64,000 nt of DNA, from NCBI GenBank assembly GCA_958510875.1, contig OY294067.1, positions 135,253,726-135,317,725 of the forward strand, written 5' to 3'. This document shows positions 32,641 through 44,390 of the stretch, piece after piece; within the stretch, counting starts at the first letter, position 1, and every line of letters starts with the position of its first letter. The position numbers were made by a program, and so were the translations under genes. The notes under the pieces are model-generated. The model searched no databases and was not told the DNA's origin. It saw only the letters and a program-made list of their open reading frames with translations. The stretch comes from Endomychus coccineus. Taxonomy: Eukaryota; Arthropoda; Insecta; Coleoptera; Endomychidae.

Positions 32641-35040
32641 ACATCGTTTCTTCTTTGTTGAATGCAGATTTTGAACATTTAAATACACCACGATGTGAAA
32701 GCTGAAGGTAATAGGTAGTATGTCTTGTCAAGCTTAATGAAATGATGTCATTACCTTCTGCAAGCTGTAACACTCCGAAACTGCAGTGATATGTATGACT
32801 ATCGACGATCAAAAGTGGTTTTCTGGAGCTCTCCCAACTGCAATAGAAAAATATCTTAATTCACATATGCCGATTTCTGGTTCAGTTTTATCCACGCCCC
32901 CTTCAGGCTTCAACATAGCCCACTTCATTATTGAACTGTTGCTCTGTTTCACTCATATTATATATGAATCTCGATTACACAAATATGCTATTTTGTTCTA
33001 GTGTTGCATATAATAGTCGAAAATACGCGGTCACTTTTCCCTGTACCTACCTTCAGCTCGGGCTACTGGTATTCCTTTCTTACGGTCAAATCTGGATGAC
33101 GTGATGGAGATAAATTCAAATAATGTTAACCACCTCCCTATTTTCGGTGATTTGATTTGAGCTCAACTGCAAATTCATATGTCATAGTAGTCACAAATCA
33201 TCGCGAGTAGCGCCAGATTCTTTTCTGGAGGTTTTTAATATGATTTACTTGCTTTTCAACTCATTGACCCCTCTGAAAATTCCTGTAGGTCCCATGAATT
33301 TTTCTGAGGGATTATTATGCTGCACTCGACGCCATAATGTCCTTGATGGTATATTGAAGTTTCTAAAACCCATATTTATTCCCTTCCCATTTATTATCGC
33401 TGCTATGGCAAGCCAAAGAGCATCTTCTTACCACCACCTTTGCTAGAACCTGGTTGTCCCGTATATTCAGTGAGAATCTGGGAAAATATGATACATTTCT
33501 GGAAAGTAATTGGTTTAGAATTTTGTACCAAATATAGGGATGCCTTTCACCCGACTTACATTGTGCCATCTATCCTCTAGAGCGGCTTAGATCACTTCAT
33601 TATATCAGAAAAACTACATGTGCTAGCAGATTTACGAATAGCTCGTTAAATAACCCTAAACTTTGTCCAAAACGCTACCAAAATCGCTTTCCAACATAAT
33701 TGCATTCGAAAGATATAAACACTGAAATATGTATCCGAACGTTTCCAAAAGAGAAAATAGAAGAATATACCTGATAACTTACCTCTTTGCAAACTTATTA
33801 CAATGAGAACACTTTTACATACAAACATGTGATCTACAATAGTGATCTGTTTTGTCGGTCACATCTATCTATCATCATGTAACCGAACCACGACGCTTTG
33901 CCATCTATTGCGGTACGGCATCTCTCGGACTTTGTATCAAACCACACAAGCGGAAACGATAAATGGAGTTTCGAACCTACGCCATAGGTCCAAGCGGCAA
34001 TGTGATCGCAGGTTTGCTTGTTGAATTATATTCGGGTTAGTCTTCAAATCTTCATCAGAGAATATGGACATACCACATTCCCAACTTTCATAGTAACAAT
34101 TGTTACGGTGTGAAATCTACGTTTGGTAAATTCAAAAGGAAATCAATCATATTGAATCTATATTTGCAGCGAAATCTACGAACGAAGGGTTTACAACGAA
34201 GGACATAAATAAACAGGAATCTGATCTCATACTAAATTAACAACATTATCTCAATTGTTGAACAATTGTGGAAATATTATTGCTGAAAGATAGAGTTATA
34301 GCGGAAGGTCATTGAGGAAGTTTCGTGAGAATTGTAGTTGTTTTATAGAAGCATCGATCAACTGGGATAAATTATATGTTGTCACCAATTCATCCAGAAA
34401 TAAACAAATTACAAAGAAATGTTCTTAACAAAAATTGTTCATAATTCAATCATTCATAAAGGGAAATCAACAGTGAGGTTCTGATAAACAATTTGGGGAA
34501 ATCGAAAACACGTGTTTCCAAAACTGTAGTAATTGCTGATATACGGAAATCGAAAAGCATAAACAACAAATGACTTTGAGAAATCGATCAAACCAACAAT
34601 TGACTAAACGTAAAGAACATTTATAGGAGAAAATCCATAAAGGTGAAGTAGGATCAAACATAATCAGTTGCATAATTTTACTCGATTATATCTCCGAAAA
34701 CCTGGAAGTCACATAGGTAAAAAAGTAACCAGGTGTTGATAAGATGTTAAGAATCAGTTCAAACTATAATTCAAAATTATTAACATCGAATTATGGAATT
34801 TAAAACTTAGAACTTACATACAATTTCACGGGTTTACTTATAATTGTAAGTTGATCATAATTGTTCAGTAGAGTCCGGGGAAAATTTGCTACATTTTGAT
34901 ACGTAACTCGAGTAGGTGATGTTACGCGATCCGCAATCTAATTACTCACATAAAAACGTCAATTACGTTCAGTGACCAGTGTGAGAAATATATTCTGACA
35001 TGAACCTAATCATACGTATAACAACGGGAGGTAATTTTGT
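32641..35040. other. Gene-free stretch
   Basis: Frames are short and unrecognised (for example 32786-33001 and 33240-33446). No RNA gene or repeat boundary is visible. Confidence 0.4.
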
Positions 35041-35068
35041 TTGGGAACACTGAAGTGATCTGGAAATG

Positions 35069-35153
35069 TATAAAAGGGATCGAAATCGAATTAATCATTC
35101 TCTCAAGTTATTTCAATCAAATGACACATGAGTACCTAGTAGTGTCTAATAAA
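35069..35153 (+). promoter_or_regulatory. TATA + initiator + early poly(A) signal: possible solo-LTR core
   Basis: TATAAAAG (35069-35076) is followed 28 bases later by TCATTC, an exact arthropod initiator (A at 35097). AATAAA then follows at 35148-35153. A promoter with a poly(A) signal about 50 bases past the start is the U3-R layout of an LTR. I found neither TG...CA ends nor a target duplication, so a host promoter or chance remain possible. Confidence 0.4.
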
Positions 35154-37737
35154 CCTGAATGAAATTTGTAAAACATATCCAGTGCAATAATTAATTTGTG
35201 ATATGTAGTAATGTGAATTGCTGTGACAAGTGGAAGCAAATCTGTAGTGTCATACCTAGATTAATTACGAGTCAGCTGGGCATTGGTACTTAGAGTAATA
35301 TTGGAATAAGAATTGGATAAGTCGTCACATTCAATTCTACAGGATTCATAACCAAGTAGCTAGTGCAAGTTCAAACCATATAGTTAAAGTGAATTTATCA
35401 GGGAATCAAACAATGTAAAATTCATTCATGAGTGATATGTAAATGAAAGTTCGATACAAACTTATTAAGAGTGTTGTTCAAATCATTCATTCATTCAAGT
35501 TATTGAAGGGGATTGTATTCAAGAGTATGTGGAGTCAATGTAATGAGGGTAATTACATACTTTTGAGGAATACAATTGGTGAAAATTGCATATAGCTTAT
35601 AAATAATAGTTAAGACTTACATTTTGATTTGATAGTAATTTTGCAGCTTATATCAATTACTGTATATTTAGGTTGAGGATGTATTGCATATTATAACATT
35701 TATTGGAGGGGAAGTAATTTTATAGTTTAAGAAATATTGTTCTATTGTTAATTTAAACATCTTGTCAAACATATTCATTACTAAAGATTCACTAGAATCA
35801 TTCTTTGCCCCCGGAGTCTCATATCTTATTCACACAACAGTATTGATTGTGATATCATTTTAATTATTATTACAAATAAATCATTTCAGTAAAATTGATC
35901 TTATAATTTTATTACATCAATACAATCACATCCAACCAGACCCGAAGGGGTAACACAATTACACATAAGATGTTGAAGAACCATATCATTAGCTCCTCAC
36001 AGATTTAGGTAGGCCTCCTTAAAATATTCTGCAAAACTCAGAGATGGTGTAAGATGACGTAAATATTGTGATCCCGGTTCTTATATCGCTTATTTCAATA
36101 CAACGATGGTGTTTGTCTTCGTTCAGTTCTATGTCTTGTCTTTTCAACCCTCAAAAATAGCGCACAAATTGACCTGGGATCATCTGTTTTTCAATTCATC
36201 ATGAATTTTCTTTGTATTTTACTGTTACGTTCTTATGAGTCGCCTGTTCCAGGTTGATTGAAAGATCCATCAATATCGGTCCGCTTCTGCTTTTGGCTCA
36301 GATATATTCATTTGACCCGTGATTATATTCGATTCGTTGCCATTGTCCGATGTGTAAACCTCATCTAATTCGCAATCATCCGTTAACTTTCCTTCACTTT
36401 TTTTAATCAATTCCGATCATCCAGCATTACAACGAATCGTCATCATAGTATTATCTGAGAGCTGTCTATCCTCTCGTGGAGATAATTTCTCGCTCATCAA
36501 CATACTTTTCTCAAATTTCACATGATTGAATGTGCCACTGTTAAACTTTGTTCTCGGTTGCTTCATTAAACTCTCTTCACAAAATAAAACTGCATATTCT
36601 ACAGCTTATTTCATATGGATTTGATGTGAATTACGTTGCCCGAATCTGTTTTCTAAGGGAGCTGCATCTCTTTGAAAACAGCGCCTCAACATCCGTTTAA
36701 TCAAAATATCTGAAATACGTTTCCGTCTGGAATGATAAAATTCTGTTAACTCAATTTGTGATATATGCCAAATCCTGAGGCAGGTATATGATTTTCAATT
36801 ATTGTAGTTATAAGTGACTCGTTCATGTGGAATCTTGGACATTATTACTTATAACTTTCTTCTCATTAAAAATTTTGCAATTAATAGGTAACCTTTTTAA
36901 AGAAAATCATCACTTACAGTCGTAAAACGCAGTTTTCGAAAAAAAAAACCGAATACAACATTTTCGTTTGTCAATCAATACATTTCCATAGATCATCTAA
37001 TTTTGAAAGATTATGGAATGAATAAAACGACAAAATAATTATGAATATACATCTCCATCATACATCACAATCCATGCCGTACGATTTAGCCCATCTTCAT
37101 AGACCTTCAGCTCCTTTGGCGAGAATTTTTGAATGAGGTGATTTATGTCATCCTGAAATGAGTTCTAAAATGTGAAGTTTTATTTCTGGAGAGTTTCCGG
37201 AAACCATGTATATTTTCAGGCTACAATTGACCCCTATAAGTGGATTAACTATTGTTACTATCTAATCACTTTAGTTACCGACATAGCCACAGTGAAGATG
37301 GTCGTGCGTAATACTTTGGTATCATTATTGAGCGCCATGGTATTCAAAGGCAAAATAATATCGGATCCCTCAACTTGGAATTCGAACTGCTAAATTCCCC
37401 AGATTGGAGCTACCGAAAAATAAATGTTACATATCAAGTGTGATTGAAGTTAACTTGTGTAACGAATCAACACAATGATGAAAGTTGTATATAAAATGTA
37501 AATGTAGTTAAACACCTTGAATGTAATGAAATGAGTAGAAATTGATGAGTTACATGATGAACAGAACACGTGTTCAAAAATGTGATGACTGTTCAAATAC
37601 TAATTGGAATTAGTTCGGTATATAAGGGATGACACTCAGTTGGAGGTAAATCTGAATTCATTGAGTTGCTTTTTCGCTCATACATTTCCATCCTTTCTGA
37701 ATTTCTTAGATATGTTTGGGTAAGGCTGATTTTGTCA
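35154..37737. other. Gene-free stretch
   Basis: No supportable coding sequence. A frame at 37172-37393 (+, 73 codons) has a hydrophobic segment but no recognisable family. A TATATAAGGG with a nearby TCAGT (37619-37640) is spaced too closely for a canonical promoter. Confidence 0.4.
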
Positions 37738-37930
37738 TCATTATTTTCCTTAATTTAAGCAAAATGTTCTTCATACCGCATAAGAATATTCCTTTGAGTT
37801 TGTCTTACATAGCATTTTAAACAACACTGACTATGGATTTTGTGAAGGTGTTGCCTAAATGGTTTTTCGGGTTCTTTCTTTATCTATAAAAGGGTTATAT
37901 TGCAAATTTAGAAACTTCGAAGTGCCACCA
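37738..37930 (-). pseudogene. Penelope-like GIY-YIG endonuclease fragment
   Basis: On the minus strand CLKCYVRQTQRNILMRYEEH is visible (YVRQT for the usual YVGQT), preceded by a degraded linker with several stops. It is very decayed and recognised only by this motif and its neighbour. Confidence 0.55.
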
Positions 37931-37976
37931 ATTTTGTGTTCAAAGCATTCTTTGGAACTGATTTGCTAAATTGGAA

Positions 37977-38060
37977 GATTTCAAGCTTGAACTCGATGAT
38001 ATTTTTGTTTCACTTGATGTTGTTTCACTATTCACAAATACTTCAATCCCTGGGTCGTTA
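37977..38060 (+). pseudogene. Penelope-like RT motif fragment
   Basis: The frame reads DFKLELDDIFVSLDVVSLFT then NTSIP. VSLDVVSLFTN is the first-Asp motif of PLE reverse transcriptases; the young copy at 62586-64000 has VVSFDVVSLFSN at the same place. About 28 codons survive, head to head with the endonuclease fragment at 37738-37930. Confidence 0.62.
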
Positions 38061-38594
38061 AGCATTCTGTAGATATGGCTTCCCAATATTGAAATCCTTG
38101 ATAGGTGCAATACGTCTTTATGCATGGATCAAATGTTTCCCACTTTCAACAGAAACATCTATGAACAAAGATGCGGAAGGGCCATCCACTATCTGCTCAT
38201 TTTCAAGCGAACTTGAAACGTGCTCAGAATCAAAACTAGATCCGTTTCCAAAAGTTTGGCATTTATGTCTCAATGATATTTATATGAACTATAAGTGGAG
38301 ATTTTGATTGAAATTGTTTTTTGTACATGCTTCATAGCCCATTCTTATATACACGTATTCACTGTAGAAAAAGAAAAAGATAACCACTTCACTTGATATT
38401 AACATCATCAAAGATGGTCATCAAAATTCAGAATTCAGGAAGTCCACTTAAACAAATAGGTATTTCTCTGCGGATTAAGTTATACCAATCAATTATTAAA
38501 TAGCTCCATTTATTAGTCTCGCTCATAGATTATCAAACCTCCCTCTGAACAAACGAAGTTATAACAAAAAGCTTCAAATAGTTCAATAAAATTT

Positions 38595-38645
38595 GAATTC
38601 TGACAATTTTGACTGTAAAGAAAACTGTCTAAATTGTCAGAATTC
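38595..38645. repeat. Perfect 15 bp inverted repeat
   Basis: GAATTCTGACAATTT (38595-38609) and its exact complement (38631-38645) flank a 21 bp loop. It may be the remains of a small foldback element; nothing else in the sequence says what it does. Confidence 0.7.
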
Positions 38646-38879
38646 GTTACACTATCATCACGTCCAACTGGAAGTGCACAGATTTTTTAAATGTATTTTA
38701 TAAATATCAATGACCGTCTCAATACTAACTGATTCTATAACGTCGTCGTTCCCTATATTCAGGCTGAGCACTCGTTCTATATGTCACATAAGTACATGGG
38801 TGTGTTCTTTTCGAGCGATGACTAATGAATTTGGCTCCAGAAGGATTGGGATATTGCTGTTTCTCCACTTTATTCTTAT

Positions 38880-39800
38880 CTCAAATTCAGAAACGTATCC
38901 TTGGACCACCTAGCCCAAAGGTGTTGTTAAAGTTGTTAGGTCCTTCGGAAATCATTCAGATGATTTTCTTCAATATGCACAGAGAAGTGATACGCACAAA
39001 GAATGATTGACTGATAGGAAGATGCTCGGGAGTCAAGGGACTTGCGTCATTTGGATCATTTGATATGGGACATAGGATACGCGACTTTGAGCAAACTATT
39101 CTTGTGGCAGCATCGTATAGAGATGTTGAAAGGTGAGAGATGCATCACATGTAACGGGCTCCAGATGGCACTTGGTTATTTTAACGGCTTCCCAGATCTC
39201 AACCCAACGTTGCTCGAGGAGGAATAAAATTGAATGATAAGTCTTTTTTCGCAGTGATCCTTTCAATTTCATTACGGGACGTGTTGAGAAAACCATGGAG
39301 TATTGCCGTAGCTCCAACATAATTTGACCTGTTATCACGATATTTGTTTCGTGATATCAAACTGCATAATGCAGACAACCCTCTGTACTCAGATCAGAAG
39401 CAAGTTTAAGGTGAAACGCCCTTGTCACAGACGAAAAGGCATATATGTGCTTCAGTTATGGCTGATTACCGTGCCTTCCTATCACGAATCGAAAATGGTT
39501 CGGCATAATCTGCACCGGAATTAAAAATGTCCTTGCAGGTGTGACCTCAAGTTCAGGATGTCCAAGCATTATATATTCAGAGTTGGTTGGATAGAATCTG
39601 AAACATCGAACAAACTTCCGAATAATTCGTTTCAACGCATTTCAGCCTGATACAATCCAAAATCTTTCTCGAACAGGAGATAGGACAAGTTGAGTCTTGC
39701 ATGTAGCAACTTTTCATATAATAAAATGACGTTCAGGCGTTGGAAGAGCAGAGCTTCTTCAATAAGAAACTTTTGGTTTCTCAAATCTACCACCTACTGG
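38880..39800 (-). pseudogene. BEL/Pao integrase relic (BEL-3)
   Basis: Reading down from 39780: LLFEKDFGLYQAEMR-type H2C2 remains, then ADYAEPFSIRDRK (core start, normally GVDFAGPF), ATAILHGFLNTSRNEIE with NFIPPRATLG at 39338-39180, then SKSRILCPISNDPND and ASPLTPEHLPISQSF at 39005-39093. These are consecutive parts of a BEL integrase and its C-terminus, in order but in different frames. No LTRs were found. It is much older than BEL-1 and BEL-2. Confidence 0.72.
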
Positions 39801-40401
39801 TGACATCACAAGTTTGTCTATGGAAGGACGTACCTGATGGTAGTATTTCAATATTTTCACCAGCGGTACCTATTCTTTGGATATCGATATTTTCTTGAGC
39901 AAATGTTTATCCACGAGGTAGACGAACTAATATACCCATAAACTGGTGGAATTTTTCAACTCCAAATTGAATCTTAGCTGGTCTTATTTGATGAACAATT
40001 ATAAAATATTATACAATTCGAACTAATTTCTTCAGATCCGAATATTTCCGTCAAAAATTCTCGATTTGGATATCTTGATTCTAGATGTAGAGTATTGTTC
40101 CTATTATACCGTTGGCCTTTTGACTGCAATGGAACCCTGATTATCCGTCTGGCCATAAGAGGCACCTAATTCACCACCTTTTTGAGCAGAGCCGTATTAT
40201 ATATAATTTTTTTTTCCTTACCAAATATAGTTATGCCATTTCAAGTATGTAGGAATAAGTCTTCCGGGAGTATCATATAGGATACCTAATGATATGAATA
40301 TGAAAATGAAATGTTCATTTTCAGTTCTTATTGGTTTTCCGGCCAGTGATTTCAGTTATACCAATGTGACGCCCTTGGGCTTGTGCTGATAGTGGGGCTT
40401 C
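39801..40401. other. Unassigned stretch next to BEL-3
   Basis: Could be further BEL-3 pol on the minus strand, but no motif is clear enough to claim it. Confidence 0.3.
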
Positions 40402-40960
40402 TTGCAGTTACACTTTCAGAGGGAAGCATTAATCACCCAATGTTACACAAATAATTATAATGTATATCAATCCTTGCTAAAAACAGATTTTAATTCAAGT
40501 GATGCTTCAACAGGTACTTCTTCATCTTCGGTGAATGATAAAGTACTGAATCGTTCCATTCCTAGAAAGGAAGGACATTCAATAACATTGAGAAGTTTCA
40601 CTTATCATCTTTCAATAATCAATAAATTCCATAATATGTTTCCTGAATTTGCAATACAACCAGTTTATGGATGTAAGAACAAGCCAAAACTACGTTTAGC
40701 TAACACGACCCTTGATGAAGTTTCCCACAAATCTGGGTTTCACAAAATCGAATGTGAATGGTGTTAGAAACGACATGTGGGTCAAGCTAGAAGAAGCGTT
40801 TCATTCAACTCGATTTGAAGGATATTTTGCTCATATAAAGAAAAATGATTTTGAAAAATCAGCGTTCGCCGAATATACCTTCTCAAGAAAGCTTATCCTT
40901 CCAAAACACTGTACGGACAAGAATCTAGATGATTTAGGAGGGAAGGAAATGTACAAATAA
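40402..40960 (+). pseudogene. Penelope-like linker and GIY-YIG endonuclease fragment
   Basis: Two frames (40402-40767 and 40712-40960) give INKFHNMFPEFAIQPVYGCK, then SGFHKIECEWC, a TAG, and HVGQARRSVSF, ending with HIKKNDFEKSAFAEYTFS. This is the GIY-YIG nuclease with the GIY motif decayed to GFH. It is homologous to 29963-30410 but independent. The last codons reach GKEMYK and a stop, giving a complete 3' coding end. Confidence 0.72.
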
Positions 40961-42926
40961 AAAAGCAATTCATTATTATTTCCAAATAGTATTCAAACAG
41001 GCACATTTTGACTTATAATTTAGTTCAAGTACTCTGATGATGGCTTCTTGGTTGATGAAAGGTCATATTACTTTAACACTATCTTTAGTGTATAAAAGTG
41101 ATTATTTCTTATTTATATTGTTATAGTGTATCCAAAGTGTGAACTCTTTCATAGTTTATTATCATTAGGGATTAGTAAAAGATATTGATCGAACTTGGCG
41201 GCAAACTTATGTAAGGTACCTATCTACAGACCTATAGTATAAGAAGTGTAACAAAATCTTGAATAGATTTTCTAAAGATAACTCCCTCATCAGCAAACTG
41301 CGTTCCTCATAGACTTCCAAATACGCTCCTTAGTCAGTCTTACTCAACAATATTAGAAAACAAAAGAGTAACAGAGTGTTACAAGAATTGTGGAAACATC
41401 GGAATCTCCTCAATGAACTTCGCAAAATTAAGTAGTAATAGAATTTGTGAAAAACACTCTTACCAGACTGCATTAACAATAATCAATAATGCAAATTATT
41501 GTACCGTGATGCATCATAGATAAGGCTTAGGTTTGTCTTACATTTAATTTTTGGAGAACATATTTGTTAGGGGCGTAGATAACTAACGCTGGGTCTATCA
41601 TCTCCAGCAGTTATATAAGACCCTAAAATCAAGTTTCAAAATTATAAAATGTGTAGCTTATCTAATAGGAATGAACTGAAATAAGGGGATGTGAAGCCCG
41701 CAAAACGAATTCGGAGAGCTTCCGACATTTTATTGAAAACAGAAATAAATTTGCATACTCTCTGAAGAAAAAGACGACAGCAGAAATCAAGGAGGGCTCA
41801 ATATCATAAGGAATTCGAACAATCAAGCAATGCTGAAAAATAATATGATATAATTTAGAATAGTTGAACTTTTCTTTCTTTATGCTGACTACACTATTTT
41901 ATAATATCTAGATATAAATTTCATTGACCCTCTCGAAAGCTCAATAAATATGGAAAAACGCGACTCAAATATCTTGCAAACAGTACCTCTGAACAATATT
42001 TCGAAAGAATCTCTTCTTTCTTACAAATTAAACGACGAATGAATAAAATGGGCAAATTTTGAAAGATGTGCGTTGACATTAGTGATAGGGGAGGTGGTTA
42101 TTCATATTGTCAAATAAACGGTATCTACTTTGGGAGTACTTGAGATAAATTCGCTCAAAGTCACTGCACTTGTAAGAGTTAGTATAAAGAAATCATTTTC
42201 AAACCGAACTTTGGAGTGCTGTATTTCGATCTTGGGACAAATCAAATCATGCACGTCGACTCATTTTCCGATGAACTATTGACTGGTAAAGTTTGACAAA
42301 TTATAACGGAGATATCCTGTATATAGTACCTCTTTTATTGTGTTTTTACCAGAAATGGGATATATTTCAGTAGGCAATCTCTAGAGAAATGTTTGAGATT
42401 GGAGTTTTCCAAGCAATTCGTACGTATCACGTTATAGGTCTTGTTGTCTCTGATTGCAAATTTGACATGTAAACGTAACTTAATCATGAAATTCACCAGA
42501 AAAAAATGATATAAACCGTGTGTTTTCGAAAATGTATTTTCCTATGAGATGTATTGATTTGAAATTTCAATAAGACACTTATGTCTTTCTTTGCATTGAC
42601 CATGAAGCTGCTCACTTCCGGAAGTAACCAGAAGTGATATCACTTTTTTGAATGAAAAACACTACGTATTTTTTATATTCATATAGAGATTTTTCAAATC
42701 CAAACAATGGTGTTTTTCTAAATGATCTATTATAAAAAATTACGATTTTATGGCGGACTGAATGTCTGTAGGGCCCTGATCGGATCACCAATCTGGAATG
42801 TTGAAAGTATTATCATCAAAGGTGGCAGCGACTGCAGATACAAATCTGACGTTTGAAGTTTATTAACGTCAAATAGCGTAGCTGGTTGATATCGTTAACA
42901 TTAGTTGCATTAAGGATTACCTAATA
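40961..42926. other. Gene-free stretch
   Basis: No gene or repeat recognised. Frames are very short here. Confidence 0.4.
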
Positions 42927-43540
42927 ATGAAAAATGTGACCGATATGGTTGAACTGTATTTCAAACGTAACAGAAATATTGCCGATGAATGTCGAAAGTA
43001 TGCCACAAGCTATCCCAATAGCTGAACCCCATCAAGATGAACAATGGTAAGGGTTTTCGAGAGGTTTGAATGAACTCGATCAGTTATGAGGATGGTGGAA
43101 CGAAACGGCAATACAACTTGGAATCTGAATTTAATGTCCTTCTAAGTGTGGGAGAAGAGTGATTTATCTCTGCGTGGAGGAGCACAACATTCTAACTTAT
43201 CCGCTACTAGAGATACAAAATAATAATATTCACATAATAATGATTCTGAGCGTCCTCTCAACTTTTGTCATATCTTTTCGGAATGCTGGCACAAAATCCC
43301 GAATTCAAAAATGAAATACTGTATTCGGATAAATGTACTTTCTGAATTAATGATCTATTCAATAGAGACCATCGGTCGAGAAATAATTCACTTATCATAA
43401 GCGTTTGAAATTTCCAGGACAGATTCAAAACAAATGTCTGGTGTGGAATTTCAAAGAACCGTATTATCGGACCTGTATTTTTGGACGAAAATTTGACCGC
43501 TCACTCATATAATCAACTATTACGATCTTTTCGTTCTCGA
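42927..43540 (+). pseudogene. DDE transposase relic, interrupted by an R2-like LINE
   Basis: Near 42930 the frame reads VTDMVELYFKRNRNIADECR with YATSYPN, a DUF4817-type helix-turn-helix found at the N-terminus of Tc1-like insect transposases. Near 43430, NVWCGISKNRIIGPVFLDEN then LTAHSYNQLL is the region holding the second catalytic Asp of the same family (here decayed). Between them coding is lost. The third catalytic segment is missing because LINE sequence starts at about 43545. Confidence 0.65.
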
Positions 43541-44390
43541 GAAGACCGATTTGTTTTGCCACCACATTTATTTCACATAGATTATCTGAAAGTGTTTGCC
43601 TCAGGGGAGAAATACCTCCATCAAGCAATCAATGTGGTTCAAGAATATACACGAGCGAAAGGCATAGAGTTGGGATTGAACAAGTGCGCAGTGTTTCATT
43701 TGAAGAGATGACGATTTCCGAAAGTGCTCGAGAATATGCAGCTTGCCGGCGGAAACATCTCCAAACATCTAGATGCTGGAGAGACATATCGATACCTGAT
43801 AATTGAATAGCATCCTGAACACGACGCTTCCCAGATTGAATCTCCACGGCAAGTACAGAAAGTGAAGTTCTCAGGAGTTAGGACCCCCTCCTGTGCCTTG
43901 TCAAAAATCATGAATTGGCTAGAGTGGGTGGGCATTCATCGTTAAGGCAGCACAAAAAGCTGCGGAAAAGTTTGGTCTCGAATTTCACATCAGTCTACAA
44001 GGTCAACTGAAGGGCAACCTTGAAATTCAACTTTTCCCCCTGAAAGCCCAGATTAATTCTGCGGTGGAAGATTTCATGCTCAGGCGGCATGTTGACAAAT
44101 CGATATACGGTGTTTTCAACCGAAACATCGAAACGCTCGGTTTATCAACCAAGCTGACCTTCCGCTACCCAAGGTCAGCTGGGCTTACATCCGAGACATA
44201 GGAATTTACCTCAGCTTGCCAGGATGGCGTGATCAAGACTTTGTTCTATCGCCGCAACATGATGGGTGTGTAGGTTCCTGATGTCAGCTGCAGGGCTTGT
44301 CGAAATGCGAATGAGACGATTTTCCACCTGCAGTCGACATGTCAGAAGTGGTCTTGGCCTACCCCATGTGATAGTTGAGTTAGAAAAGCC
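43541..44390 (+). pseudogene. R2-like LINE 3' fragment
   Basis: HIDYLKVFASGEKYLHQAIN with KGIELGLNKCAVFHLKR is the RT catalytic box and following strand of R2-like elements, with the second Asp changed to Tyr. In other frames downstream come ETYRYL, SKIMNWLEWVGI and VPDVSCRAC...NANETIFHLQSTC, the Cys/His tail of the same group. At least three frameshifts. It begins inside RT, so it is 5'-truncated. It appears inserted in the DDE relic. Confidence 0.68.

Noticed and set aside
37172..37393. Possible chemoreceptor exon
   Set aside because: A hydrophobic segment alone, without a family motif or good splice sites, is not enough.
37619..37640. Second LTR-type promoter (TATATAAGGG with TCAGT)
   Set aside because: Spacing from TATA to initiator is about 19 bases, too short for a canonical core promoter, and no poly(A) signal follows.
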